Positions 56,663 through 64,000 of a DNA stretch of 64,000 nucleotides are shown in pieces; position 1 is the stretch's first letter, and each line of letters opens with the position of its first letter. Source of the DNA: Methanomassiliicoccales archaeon PtaU1.Bin124 (GTDB lineage Archaea > Thermoplasmatota > Thermoplasmata > Methanomassiliicoccales > UBA472). The stretch spans positions 62,001-126,000 of the forward strand of contig MVRC01000005.1 of assembly GCA_002067865.1 (NCBI GenBank), given 5' to 3'. The translations under genes were made by a program, and so were the position numbers. The notes below the pieces were generated by a model. That model did no database searches, was not told the origin of the DNA, and worked only from the letters and a program-made list of their open reading frames with translations.

Positions 56663-57511
56663 TCAGATCGCCTTGGCGATCTCAGGTGCCACGGAAACGA
56701 CCGAGACCTCGTTCTCCAGCGTGTTGGCCGAGACGATCTTGTCGCAGTTCTTGCGCAGACGGTCCAGCCCTCCCCCTATGAACAGTCCGTGGGTGCAGGC
56801 GGCATAGACGGAGCGAGCGCCGAGACGCTTCAGTTCCTCGGTCGCGGCCGCGATGGTCCCGCCGGTGGAGATGATGTCATCGACGATCAGCACCTTCTTG
56901 TTCTTGGCGTCGATGTTCTTCGGGCTCATATGCACCTGGGTGCCGCTGAGCCTGGTCTTGATCAGGTAATCCCATTCGCAGCCGAGGGTCTCGGCCACCA
57001 GGCCGGCCCTCTTCAACGCCCCTTCGTCGGGAGCAAGCACCAGATCGATGGCGGCGTCCCGGAAGTACCGCCCGATGGCCGGTGCGGCGTAGATGTTAGT
57101 GACATCCGCCTCGTCGAACCAGTCCATGATGTCGATGTTGTGGATATCGACCAGGATGACCTTGTCCGCGTTCAGCTGGATGTGGTCCACCATGACACGT
57201 GCGCTCCACGGCTCCCCCTTGTTGAACCGGGTGTCCTGGCGGGCGTAACCGAAGTAAGGTACGACGTTCGTGATCTTCTTCGCTCCCAGGCCGATAGCTG
57301 CATCCTGGAGCAGCAACAGCTCCACCAGGTTCTGGTCCGGGTAGGAGTTCTGCACGATGACGACCTCGTCATCCAATGATTCCGCGCCCAGTCTCAAGTA
57401 GCATTCTCCGTCCGGGAATCGCTTCACACCGGCGGGGATATAGGTGGCGTTCATCTCCGCGGCCAGGTCCTGGGCCAGCTTGGATGAGGCGGAACCTCCG
57501 ATGACTATCAT
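56663..57511 (-). CDS. prs: Ribose-phosphate pyrophosphokinase (PRPP synthetase)
   Basis: A 282-residue enzyme making PRPP for nucleotide, histidine and methanopterin synthesis. Motifs are FPDGECYLRL, the flexible loop PYFGYARQDTRFNKGEP, and the PRPP loop VLIVDDIISTGGTIAAATEE. It belongs to the short archaeal class. The ATG at 57511 is chosen because a TATA-like CTTAAGAAT sits about 26 bases upstream and homology begins MIVIGGSASS. It converges on the zinc-ribbon gene with no spacer. Confidence 0.95.
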   Translation of the reverse strand: MIVIGGSASSKLAQDLAAEMNATYIPAGVKRFPDGECYLRLGAESLDDEVVIVQNSYPDQNLVELLLLQDAAIGLGAKKITNVVPYFGYARQDTRFNKGEPWSARVMVDHIQLNADKVILVDIHNIDIMDWFDEADVTNIYAAPAIGRYFRDAAIDLVLAPDEGALKRAGLVAETLGCEWDYLIKTRLSGTQVHMSPKNIDAKNKKVLIVDDIISTGGTIAAATEELKRLGARSVYAACTHGLFIGGGLDRLRKNCDKIVSANTLENEVSVVSVAPEIAKAI

Positions 57512-57722
57512 GATGCTCCCGATGTGCCTGGATATTCTTAAGGGATTCGTCATGCGTCAAAAACAAGGACCAACGCTCGTTCATTCATGACCGCAGGAGG
57601 GCTGGACGTGTTGGGCTTGGGTCACATCGCAGCAATCCTTCGCTTCGCTGATGCGCAGGAGAAGATAGGTCAAATCGCAAACCATTTTATTCTCATCGGC
57701 ATATATAGCGGCCGGGACTGGG
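57512..57722. other. Divergent promoter region between prs and herA
   Basis: Contains the leftward TATA-like element near 57532-57542 and rightward candidates CATTTTATT (57683-57691) and CATATATA (57699-57706). I see no convincing ORF, RNA gene or long repeat. Confidence 0.5.
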
Positions 57723-59390
57723 ATGCAAACCAATTCAGACTTTACTACGTCAGGGAGCCGCGCTGAGAACAGGCCGTTGGAGGAAGAGGAAGACCCCATA
57801 GCCAACGAGCCCGAGATGGACGATGCCGGAGCGGACGACCCCATAGAGGCCGAACCGACCGTTCATCCTTCAGAGATAGCGGCGCCGAAGGAAAGGGCTC
57901 CAGCCACCCACGTCGTCGAGGACGCGAAATATGGTACATTGGAAGGCGTCGGCGTCATCTTCGGCACCGTCGGGACCGCCGAGTTCAACGCCCGCCTCAT
58001 CGGCGACATCGACAAGATGGAATATGTCATGGTCAAGCACCTGCATGACGGCTGGACGCTGGGCCAGATCATCGACGTGCAGAGGAAGACCGATCTCACC
58101 GTGGAGAAGGCCAAGCGCATCTCCGACGGGGGATCGGTCGACATCGACGAGATCGTCATCGCCAAGGTGGACGTGGTGGGCTACCGCGACGACCGGAACC
58201 TGCTTCAGGTGCCGCGCTCTCCCTTCAAGGCCGGGGACATGATCTTCCGGGCCAAGGACGAGCTCATCAAAGAGGTCATCGGGCTGAAGGAGAACACCCC
58301 GACCGGTGCGTACCTGGGCCTTCTTTTCGGCCACGACATCCGCATCGAAGTGGACATCAACTCCATGGTGCAGAAGCACGTCTGCATCCTGGCCAAGACC
58401 GGGGGCGGCAAGTCGTTCCTGTGCGGCGACCTGATCGAGGAGCTGATGAAGCACGATGTTACGGTCATGGTCATCGACCCGCACGGCGAATATGGCGCGA
58501 TGCGCGACAAGGGCTCCCATCCGAAGGGAGCGAGGGAGTTCCACATCACCCCGCGCAGCTTCGACGACAAGATATTGGAGTTCGCCACCGACACTACCGC
58601 CAACAAGAACGCCAAGCCGTTGAAGTTCACGCTGGCTAACATCGAGGCCAGAGATCTTCTGGCGCTCACCCAGATCAAGAACGGTAAGACGTTCCTCACC
58701 GCCCTGCGCCGGGCCATCGACTCGGTCAAGTCGGTCAAGAAGGACTATGGGCTGAAGGAGATCATCGCCATGCTCGAGTCCGAGGAGGACGCGAACAACA
58801 ACTCCCTCATCGCCGAGCTGGAGTACCTGAACGAGGTCAACATTTTCGCCCCGCAGGGCACGAAGATCGACGAGCTGGTGCAGAAGGGGAAGATGACCAT
58901 CATCAACCTGAGAGGCACGCCTCCAGACATCGCCGAGCTCATCGTCAACCGCATCGCCTCCGCATTGTTCGAGCTGCGCAAGATCGGCAAGGTGCCGCCG
59001 ATGATGCTGGTGTGCGAGGAAGCGCACAACTGGTGCCCGCAGCAGGGACTGTCCGCATCCAGCAAGATATTGCGCACCATCGCCGCGGAAGGGCGTAAGT
59101 TCGGCCTCGGCCTCACCATCATCAGCCAGAGAGCGGCGAAGATCGACAAGAACGTACTGAGCCAGTGCAATACCCAGATGATATTGAAGGTCACCAATCC
59201 GAACGACCTGAAGGCCATCACCAACTCGCTGGAGGGCATCGCCGCCGGAATGGACGAGGAGATCCAGCGCCTGCCCATCGGCGTGGCGCTCATCGTCGGA
59301 GGCAACATCCAGAACCCGCTGTTCATCGAGGTCCGTCCGCGCGAGTCCCGCCATGGCGGCGAGAGCGTGGAGATCATCCCGACGAGGTGA
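57723..59390 (+). CDS. herA: HerA-family (DUF87) ATPase
   Basis: A 555-residue hexameric DNA-translocase-type ATPase. An acidic, probably disordered N-terminus (about 1-65) precedes a HAS-barrel region and the ATPase core: Walker A CILAKTGGGKSF (224-231), VIDPHGEYGAM, and Walker B region MMLVCEEAHNWCPQQG. The C-terminal sensor region has LGLTIISQRAAKIDKNVLSQ. HerA normally works with the nuclease NurA in end resection beside Mre11-Rad50. None of these genes is in the window, so this could also be a HerA paralogue. Confidence 0.88.
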   Translation: MQTNSDFTTSGSRAENRPLEEEEDPIANEPEMDDAGADDPIEAEPTVHPSEIAAPKERAPATHVVEDAKYGTLEGVGVIFGTVGTAEFNARLIGDIDKMEYVMVKHLHDGWTLGQIIDVQRKTDLTVEKAKRISDGGSVDIDEIVIAKVDVVGYRDDRNLLQVPRSPFKAGDMIFRAKDELIKEVIGLKENTPTGAYLGLLFGHDIRIEVDINSMVQKHVCILAKTGGGKSFLCGDLIEELMKHDVTVMVIDPHGEYGAMRDKGSHPKGAREFHITPRSFDDKILEFATDTTANKNAKPLKFTLANIEARDLLALTQIKNGKTFLTALRRAIDSVKSVKKDYGLKEIIAMLESEEDANNNSLIAELEYLNEVNIFAPQGTKIDELVQKGKMTIINLRGTPPDIAELIVNRIASALFELRKIGKVPPMMLVCEEAHNWCPQQGLSASSKILRTIAAEGRKFGLGLTIISQRAAKIDKNVLSQCNTQMILKVTNPNDLKAITNSLEGIAAGMDEEIQRLPIGVALIVGGNIQNPLFIEVRPRESRHGGESVEIIPTR

Positions 59391-59688
59391 TGCTACGCGG
59401 GACGTCATCACCCCGGAGCACATGGAGAAGTACCTGGACACGACGAAACGCGCGTTGGCGAAGATCAAGATCGCCGCGCCGGAGCGCTCCTACAATCGTC
59501 GTCTGGCCGAGAACTTTCTGCAGATGGCCAACACATATTACAACGATGCATTGCACTTCAAGGAGCAGGGCGATTTCGTCAATGCCTTTGCATGCGTGAA
59601 CTATGCCCACGGATGGATCGACTGCGGCGCACGCATTGGGCTGTTCGACGTAGGCCAGGACGACCAGCTGTTCACACTGTTCGAATGA
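59353..59688 (+). CDS. DUF357 helical protein
   Basis: A small all-helical archaeal protein family of unknown function. The core reads ITPEHMEKYLDTTKRALAKI and ENFLQMANTYYNDALHFKEQ, ending FACVNYAHGWIDCGARIGLF. The first 18 residues from the ATG at 59353 look unlike the family and overlap herA by 38 bases. The next in-frame ATG (59422) would cut into the conserved core. The true start may be a non-ATG codon between them. Position after herA suggests cotranscription. Confidence 0.78.
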   Translation: MAARAWRSSRRGDATRDVITPEHMEKYLDTTKRALAKIKIAAPERSYNRRLAENFLQMANTYYNDALHFKEQGDFVNAFACVNYAHGWIDCGARIGLFDVGQDDQLFTLFE

Positions 59689-59692
59689 TCGT

Positions 59693-60556
59693 TCAGAGCA
59701 TCCTGGGGCCTTCGAAGTCCACCTTGGCCTCGTAGACAGTGCCGAACTTGGCCAGCCTACGCATGAGCAGGGGGATGTCCGGGCCGGTGGTGAAGACGGA
59801 ATTGCCGATCATGCACATCGAGCCGACGTTCTCGGAACCGATACCGGCCAGCGCCTTGGAGACGGCATCGGTCTCGAGGCCTGACTCCTTCATGAAGCGG
59901 ACGGACTGGCGGAACAGATTATGCACGTCCCGGTCCTCATTGAAACGGTTGAACGCCGCCTCGGCGGCCTTGTTCAGCTTGTCAAACTTCTTCGGGTCGT
60001 TGATGACAGAGGCGGTATCGATGCTCGAACCCAATCTGGCCAGGACCATATCGAAGTTGCCGTCCAAACGGACCACCTCGCCTGCCGGGGGAAGTCCCTC
60101 CTTCACCCTCATCTCCATGCCGCCTGTCCGAATGGCGGCGATATCGCCCAGGCCAGTACCGCACTGCACCTCTGCGATATGCGCTGCATCATAGGCGGCG
60201 TCTTCGCCCTGGCCCAATAGTTCAGACAATGCCAGGGAGGCGGACAGAGCGCCGGCGGCGCTCATGCCGAACCCCTGCGAGATCGGCAGGTGAAGCGTGG
60301 TGAATATCTTGGTGTCCAGCTTTTCCTCGCCCAGCAGCGTTTTGGCGGCGCTCTCGGTGACCCTCGCCTTCGCCTTCGCTCCGTTGATGAAGATGTCCAA
60401 TTTCCCAGTGCCGTTCTCCAGCACCACGCGCGACTCAGCGCCGAGATTGATGGAGAACCCAGCCCCACGCGAGCCGGTCGCGAGCGGATCTGGGTGACGG
60501 CAGATCTGGAAGAACCCGGTCAAATGTCCGGGGCAGAACGCCATGGCCTGCCTCAT
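59693..60556 (-). CDS. Pantoate kinase
   Basis: A 287-residue GHMP-type kinase of the archaeal CoA pathway, which converts pantoate to 4-phosphopantoate before joining with beta-alanine. It shows FCPGHLTGFFQICRHPDPLA, the ATP loop PISQGFGMSAAGALSASLAL and CGTGLGDIAAIRTGG. The start at 60556 overlaps the coaBC stop (ATGA); an alternative ATG is at 60544. The partner phosphopantothenate synthetase is not in the window. Confidence 0.92.
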   Translation of the reverse strand: MRQAMAFCPGHLTGFFQICRHPDPLATGSRGAGFSINLGAESRVVLENGTGKLDIFINGAKAKARVTESAAKTLLGEEKLDTKIFTTLHLPISQGFGMSAAGALSASLALSELLGQGEDAAYDAAHIAEVQCGTGLGDIAAIRTGGMEMRVKEGLPPAGEVVRLDGNFDMVLARLGSSIDTASVINDPKKFDKLNKAAEAAFNRFNEDRDVHNLFRQSVRFMKESGLETDAVSKALAGIGSENVGSMCMIGNSVFTTGPDIPLLMRRLAKFGTVYEAKVDFEGPRML

Positions 60557-61749
60557 AGCAATCGCCTCGCTTGGATGAGGATTTCCCTTGCCACGCTCGA
60601 CTTGCTGCCCTCGAAGCTCACTGGTGCATCGTCCTTTGACATGTAGACCACCTTCGTCTTGCCTGGGACCACGTCCTTCAGGTCATTGGCCACGATCGCG
60701 TCGAGGCCTGCGTTCTTGCTGCATGCGTTGGCCTTGCGCAGCAACTGCGCCTCGCCCACGCCCGATTCCGCCTTGAACCCCACCACCTTTGCCTCCTTGC
60801 GGCATATCAGCGACAGTACCTTTGGCATGGCATGGAGGTGCAATGTCACCTTGTCCCTGTCGGTCGGTATCTTGCCAGTTGTTGGTTCGGGGGCGAAATC
60901 GGATAACGCCGCCGGGACCAGGACCAGGTCATGGTCGATGGCATCGATCATGACCAGGAGGTCCGCCATAGTGCGGAAGCGTTTGGTGATGATATGATCC
61001 GGAATCTGCACCGAGCAGCGGCCCATCCACAGCTCCACTTCCGCTCCCATCTCGTATGCGGCCGACGCCAGTTCCACGGCCGTCTCTCCAGTGCCGCGAT
61101 TGCTGATGGTGCGCATGTCGTCGATCGGCTCCTCGGAAGAACCGCCGATGATGAGGAGGCGCTTGCCGGAATATTCATTCCCGCCCAATCTGCGGATGGT
61201 CGCGGCCACGATCTCGTTCTTCTCAGCGATCTTGGCCTTTCCTTCCACCATCCTCGGACCGATGAAGCCCACGCCCTCCCTCTTCAGCGCCTCGATGTTC
61301 TTTGCAACGAACGGGTTGGCGAACATGGCGGCGTGCATGGCCGGAGCGATCATAGTGGGCGTACAGGAACCGAGGGCGACCGTCGCCATGGTGGTGACAG
61401 GTGTGTCATCTACACCGCCAGCGATCTTGGAGATGGTGTTGGCCGTGCAAGGAGCGATGAGAAGAAGGTCCGCTTTGTCAGAAGCGTTACCGAAGAAGGT
61501 GACATGCTGCACACGTCCATCGATGGCGGTCGTGACAGGATTTCCCGTGGCGAACTCCATGGAGCAGGGGGTGATTATCTTCGCCCCCTCCTCGCTCATG
61601 ACCACATGGACCTCCGCCCCGTGCCGGATCAGCTCCCTCGCCAGCTCGACACACTCTACTGCAGCGATCGAGCCAGTTATGCCCAGGACGATCCTCTTCC
61701 CCTGGAGCTTCGAGCTTTTCATCCCTATGATGGAACGGGACGGATACAT
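60553..61749 (-). CDS. coaBC: Bifunctional phosphopantothenoylcysteine decarboxylase/ligase
   Basis: A 398-residue fusion. The N-terminal flavoprotein CoaC (about 1-190) has RIVLGITGSIAAVECVELAR, the catalytic-site APAMHAAMFANPF region, and GFIGPRMVEGKAKI. The C-terminal CoaB ligase (about 200-398) has LLIIGGSSEEPIDDMRTISN and ALSDFAPEP. The leaderless-type spacing from a TATA element at about 61772-61780 supports ATG 61749 over 61722. It forms an operon with pantoate kinase. Confidence 0.94.
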   Translation of the reverse strand: MYPSRSIIGMKSSKLQGKRIVLGITGSIAAVECVELARELIRHGAEVHVVMSEEGAKIITPCSMEFATGNPVTTAIDGRVQHVTFFGNASDKADLLLIAPCTANTISKIAGGVDDTPVTTMATVALGSCTPTMIAPAMHAAMFANPFVAKNIEALKREGVGFIGPRMVEGKAKIAEKNEIVAATIRRLGGNEYSGKRLLIIGGSSEEPIDDMRTISNRGTGETAVELASAAYEMGAEVELWMGRCSVQIPDHIITKRFRTMADLLVMIDAIDHDLVLVPAALSDFAPEPTTGKIPTDRDKVTLHLHAMPKVLSLICRKEAKVVGFKAESGVGEAQLLRKANACSKNAGLDAIVANDLKDVVPGKTKVVYMSKDDAPVSFEGSKSSVAREILIQARRLL

Positions 61750-61771
61750 GTCCGCTCCATCCCCCGACTCC

Positions 61772-61780
61772 GACTTAAAG
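61772..61780 (-). promoter_or_regulatory. TATA box of coaBC operon, inside the tmk 3' end
   Basis: CTTTAAGTC on the minus strand, about 28 bases before the ATG at 61749. It overlaps the last codons of the upstream thymidylate kinase gene. Confidence 0.5.
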
Positions 61781-62374
61781 ATTCTGCACTATGTGATTCA
61801 TCACGTAGGTTAGAACATCGTCCAAAGGCTGGTCGGCGTCCACGCGATGGAACGAGGGGTCGATAGCCTCGACCTTGCGGTAGTTCTCATCCACCTGACG
61901 GAGGAAGTCCAGCTTCTCGAACTTGGAGCGGCCGTTCCTGTCGCTCATGCGATCGAGGGCCTTCTCCACCTCGAGCACGAAATAGTAAGTCACGTCCGGA
62001 ACTCGGATGATGCGCTGGTTGATGTTCCACAGCCAGTTCATCGGGTCCTCCAACCGGTCGCCGAGCGTGGCCGTCTGGTATGCCAATGTCGAAGCGTAGT
62101 AGCGGTCGCACACGACCCATTTTCCTTCGGCCAGCAGCTTCTCTATCTGCCTGGTGTGCTCGGCCCTGTCGGCCATGAACAATAGTGCCTCGGCCAGATC
62201 ATCAGTCCCGTCGGAGTTCGCCCGTCGAACGGCCTCTCCCAGCCAGGAGTCGGACGGCTCCATGGTCAGGACGCAATCGATGCCCTTCTTCCTCAGTCGC
62301 TCGGCCACCAGCTTGGCCACGGTGCTCTTGCCCGTGCCGTCTATGCCCTCGAACACGATGAAGCGGCCCTTCAT
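61775..62374 (-). CDS. tmk: Thymidylate kinase
   Basis: A 199-residue dTMP kinase. It has the P-loop FEGIDGTGKSTVAKLVAERL, the DRYYASTLAYQ motif, and the lid region DRNGRSKFEKLDFLRQV. The length is standard. Its start overlaps the stop of the glycine decarboxylase subunit 2 gene by four bases, so it is read on the same transcript. Confidence 0.95.
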   Translation of the reverse strand: MKGRFIVFEGIDGTGKSTVAKLVAERLRKKGIDCVLTMEPSDSWLGEAVRRANSDGTDDLAEALLFMADRAEHTRQIEKLLAEGKWVVCDRYYASTLAYQTATLGDRLEDPMNWLWNINQRIIRVPDVTYYFVLEVEKALDRMSDRNGRSKFEKLDFLRQVDENYRKVEAIDPSFHRVDADQPLDDVLTYVMNHIVQNL

Positions 62375-63846
62375 TTGCTGCCCCCAGAGAATTTATCGGC
62401 CTTCGCCTGGTAGATGCGCCAGGTGAGCACCAGTTCCTTGGCGGCGAACAGCTCGTCGACGCGTGCCACACTGGTCGCGTTCGGGGCGGACCTGACCGTC
62501 TCGGCGCTCTCGCCTGCTATCTCCTTCATCGCCCTGGCGAACTCGTCCAAGGTATCTTTCGTTTCCGTCTCGGTGGGCTCGATCATGATGGCCTCGTCCA
62601 CCAGCAGCGGGAAGTAGATGGTAGGGGCCATGAATCCCCGGTCCAGCAGCCTCTTCACCAGGTCGAGGGTGCGCACGCCCTTCTCATCCGCCAGCGTCTT
62701 TCCGCTCAGCACGAACTCGTGCTTGCGCAGCTTGCCATAGGGCATCGGGAACGTGTCCTCGAGCTGGCCGCGCAGATAGTTGGCGTTCAGCACCGCCTTC
62801 TGCGAGACCTCTTTGAGGCCGTCGGATCCGTTCCGCAGGATGTAAGCATAGGCGCGGGCCAGCACAGCGAAGTTGCCGAAGTAGGAACGCACCTTGCCGA
62901 TGCTGTCCGGCCTATCGCAGATCAGGTGGTACCTCTCTCCGTCCTTGGCTATGCGGGGCAACGGCAGGAACGGCTCCAGGCGAGAGCACACCCCGACCGG
63001 GCCAGCCCCCGGTCCTCCCCCGCCGTGAGGCGTGGCGAAGGTCTTGTGGAGATTGAAATGCACGATGTCGAAGTTCATCGCACCTGGCGAAGTGTGGCCC
63101 AGGATGGCGTTGAAGTTGGCACCGTCATAGTAGAGCAGCGCGCCGGCATCATGCACCAGGTTCGCTATCTCCTCTATCTGTGGCTCGAACAGGCCGAGCG
63201 TGTTCGGGTTGGTGATCATGAACGCGGCGGTCTTGTCCGAGAGCGCAGCCTTCAGAGAATCCAGGTCCACGCAGCCGTTCTTGCTGGTGGGGATCTCGAT
63301 GACCTCGAAGCCGGCCATGGCCGCGCTGGCCGGGTTCGTGCCGTGCGCTGCGTCCGGCACGATGACCTCGGTCCGCTCCTGGCCGTTCTTTTTATGGAAG
63401 GCCTTCGCGATGAGCATGCCGGTGAACTCGCCTTGCGCCCCGGCCGCCGGCTGGAGCGTCACGGCGGCCATGCCGGATATGGCGCACAATGCCTGTTCCA
63501 GCTCGTACATCAATCTCAGCGATCCCTGCATGGCCGCCTCGTCCTGCATAGGATGGACGTTCACGACGGTCGAAAGGGATGCCACCTGGTCGGCGTACTT
63601 GGGATTGTACTTCATGGTGCAAGAGCCCAATGGATAGAACCCGTTGTCCAGGCCGTAGTTCATCTGGGATAGGTTGGTGTAATGCTTCACCACCTCCCTC
63701 TCGGGGATGTCAGGCAGGCACAGTCCGGAACGGGCCATGCCCTCCGGCACGAGCGATACCTCTGTTCTGTCGGATAGGAAGCAGAAGTCGCTCTCCCCCA
63801 CCCGCTCGAATATGAGCTTATCGTCCCATCTGGCCTGGCGGAACAT
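62371..63846 (-). CDS. gcvPB: Glycine dehydrogenase (decarboxylating) subunit 2
   Basis: A 491-residue PLP subunit of the P-protein of the glycine cleavage system, in the split form of archaea and many bacteria. The PLP lysine is in HFNLHKTFATPHGGGGPGAG, with YPLGSCTMKYNPK and PDAAHGTNPASAAMAGF upstream. It starts immediately after the subunit 1 stop (TAGATG). The T and H proteins are not seen here. Confidence 0.95.
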   Translation of the reverse strand: MFRQARWDDKLIFERVGESDFCFLSDRTEVSLVPEGMARSGLCLPDIPEREVVKHYTNLSQMNYGLDNGFYPLGSCTMKYNPKYADQVASLSTVVNVHPMQDEAAMQGSLRLMYELEQALCAISGMAAVTLQPAAGAQGEFTGMLIAKAFHKKNGQERTEVIVPDAAHGTNPASAAMAGFEVIEIPTSKNGCVDLDSLKAALSDKTAAFMITNPNTLGLFEPQIEEIANLVHDAGALLYYDGANFNAILGHTSPGAMNFDIVHFNLHKTFATPHGGGGPGAGPVGVCSRLEPFLPLPRIAKDGERYHLICDRPDSIGKVRSYFGNFAVLARAYAYILRNGSDGLKEVSQKAVLNANYLRGQLEDTFPMPYGKLRKHEFVLSGKTLADEKGVRTLDLVKRLLDRGFMAPTIYFPLLVDEAIMIEPTETETKDTLDEFARAMKEIAGESAETVRSAPNATSVARVDELFAAKELVLTWRIYQAKADKFSGGSK

Positions 63847-64000
63847 CTAGGCCACCTCCCTCAGCACGTTGACGAGGCGGTCAAGGTCGGCCTCGGTGTG
63901 CATCTCGGTCGTGGCCAGCAGCATATGGTCTGTCATTCTCGGCACATGCCTCTGCATGTCCGCCCCACCGATCAGGCCGTGCTTCAGGAGCAGCTTGTTC
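63847..64000 (-). CDS. gcvPA: Glycine dehydrogenase (decarboxylating) subunit 1, C-terminal end
   Basis: Partial gene, cut by the window edge. The last 50 codons read NKLLLKHGLIGGADMQR, then MTDHMLLATTEMHTEADLDR and LVNVLREVA before TAG. This matches the C-terminus of the N-terminal-half subunit of split GcvP. Its adjacency to subunit 2 confirms it. Confidence 0.85.
   Translation of the reverse strand, partial: NKLLLKHGLIGGADMQRHVPRMTDHMLLATTEMHTEADLDRLVNVLREVA

Noticed and set aside
57870-59468. A 532-codon open frame on the minus strand
   Set aside because: It is the shadow of the HerA gene in a G+C-rich region; its translation is rich in His, Asp and Arg with no motifs, while the plus-strand frame has clear ATPase motifs.
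1-64000. CRISPR array, insertion sequence, integrase, prophage or defence island
   Set aside because: I saw no regularly spaced direct repeats, transposase or integrase motifs, or restriction or Cas genes. Gene content and base usage are even across the window.

Overview
The window is a continuous stretch of archaeal chromosome. It carries ribosomal proteins L7Ae, S28e, L24e and S6e, initiation factors aIF5B and aIF2 gamma, a CDC48 ATPase, archaeal Elp3, Trm56, TrmI, a HerA-family ATPase, CTP-type riboflavin kinase and pantoate kinase. A DUF2099 gene of the methanogenesis marker 8 type points to a methanogen. Together with the G+C-rich coding style, this suggests a member of the Methanomassiliicoccales (Thermoplasmatota). 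That placement is inference from recognised families, not from an alignment. Many promoters show a TATA box about 25-30 bases before the start codon, implying leaderless mRNAs; genes inside operons more often have Shine-Dalgarno sites. I found no rRNA, tRNA, CRISPR array, insertion sequence or prophage.

Layout. 1-7.8 kb: an ABC-2 exporter, a SEC59/DGK1-like membrane protein, a 47-residue zinc protein, a small regulator, Trm56, an HD protein, a gamma-carbonic-anhydrase-like protein, thioredoxin, thioredoxin reductase and a regulator. 7.8-11.6 kb: a NitT/TauT-type ABC importer whose binding protein has its two halves in swapped order, with a divergent regulator. 11.6-20.5 kb: Elp3, a zinc protein with a large TPR protein, CDC48 with an unknown partner, and a DUF89 protein. 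20.5-27.2 kb: a surface-glycan region with a sugar nucleotidyltransferase, two glycosyltransferases, a GmhA-GmhB fusion and an HddA-like heptose kinase. 27.4-31.7 kb: a polar amino acid ABC importer, then a branched-chain amino acid operon preceded by a short Val/Leu/Ile-rich leader ORF. 31.8-34.8 kb: a Por-type 2-oxoacid:ferredoxin oxidoreductase. 34.8-47 kb: two membrane histidine kinases flanking the L7Ae-S28e-L24e-Ndk-aIF5B and S6e-aIF2gamma-PIN translation clusters, plus an EamA transporter with a histidine-rich tail and the methanogenesis marker. 47-64 kb: riboflavin kinase, purS-purL-purQ, MarC, TrmI, several zinc-ribbon membrane proteins, ProRS, PRPP synthetase, HerA, pantoate kinase-CoaBC, thymidylate kinase and the glycine decarboxylase subunits (the first one cut by the window end).

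Most of this is ordinary core metabolism and information processing. The least ordinary signals are: the circularly permuted substrate-binding protein (9447-10553); the leader peptide and hairpin before the ilv-type genes (29979-30136); a kink-turn-like element over the L7Ae ribosome-binding site (36821-36850); three consecutive stem-loops ending in a T run at 27286-27372; the heptose gene pair; and a TPR protein with a degenerate nuclease-like N-terminus.
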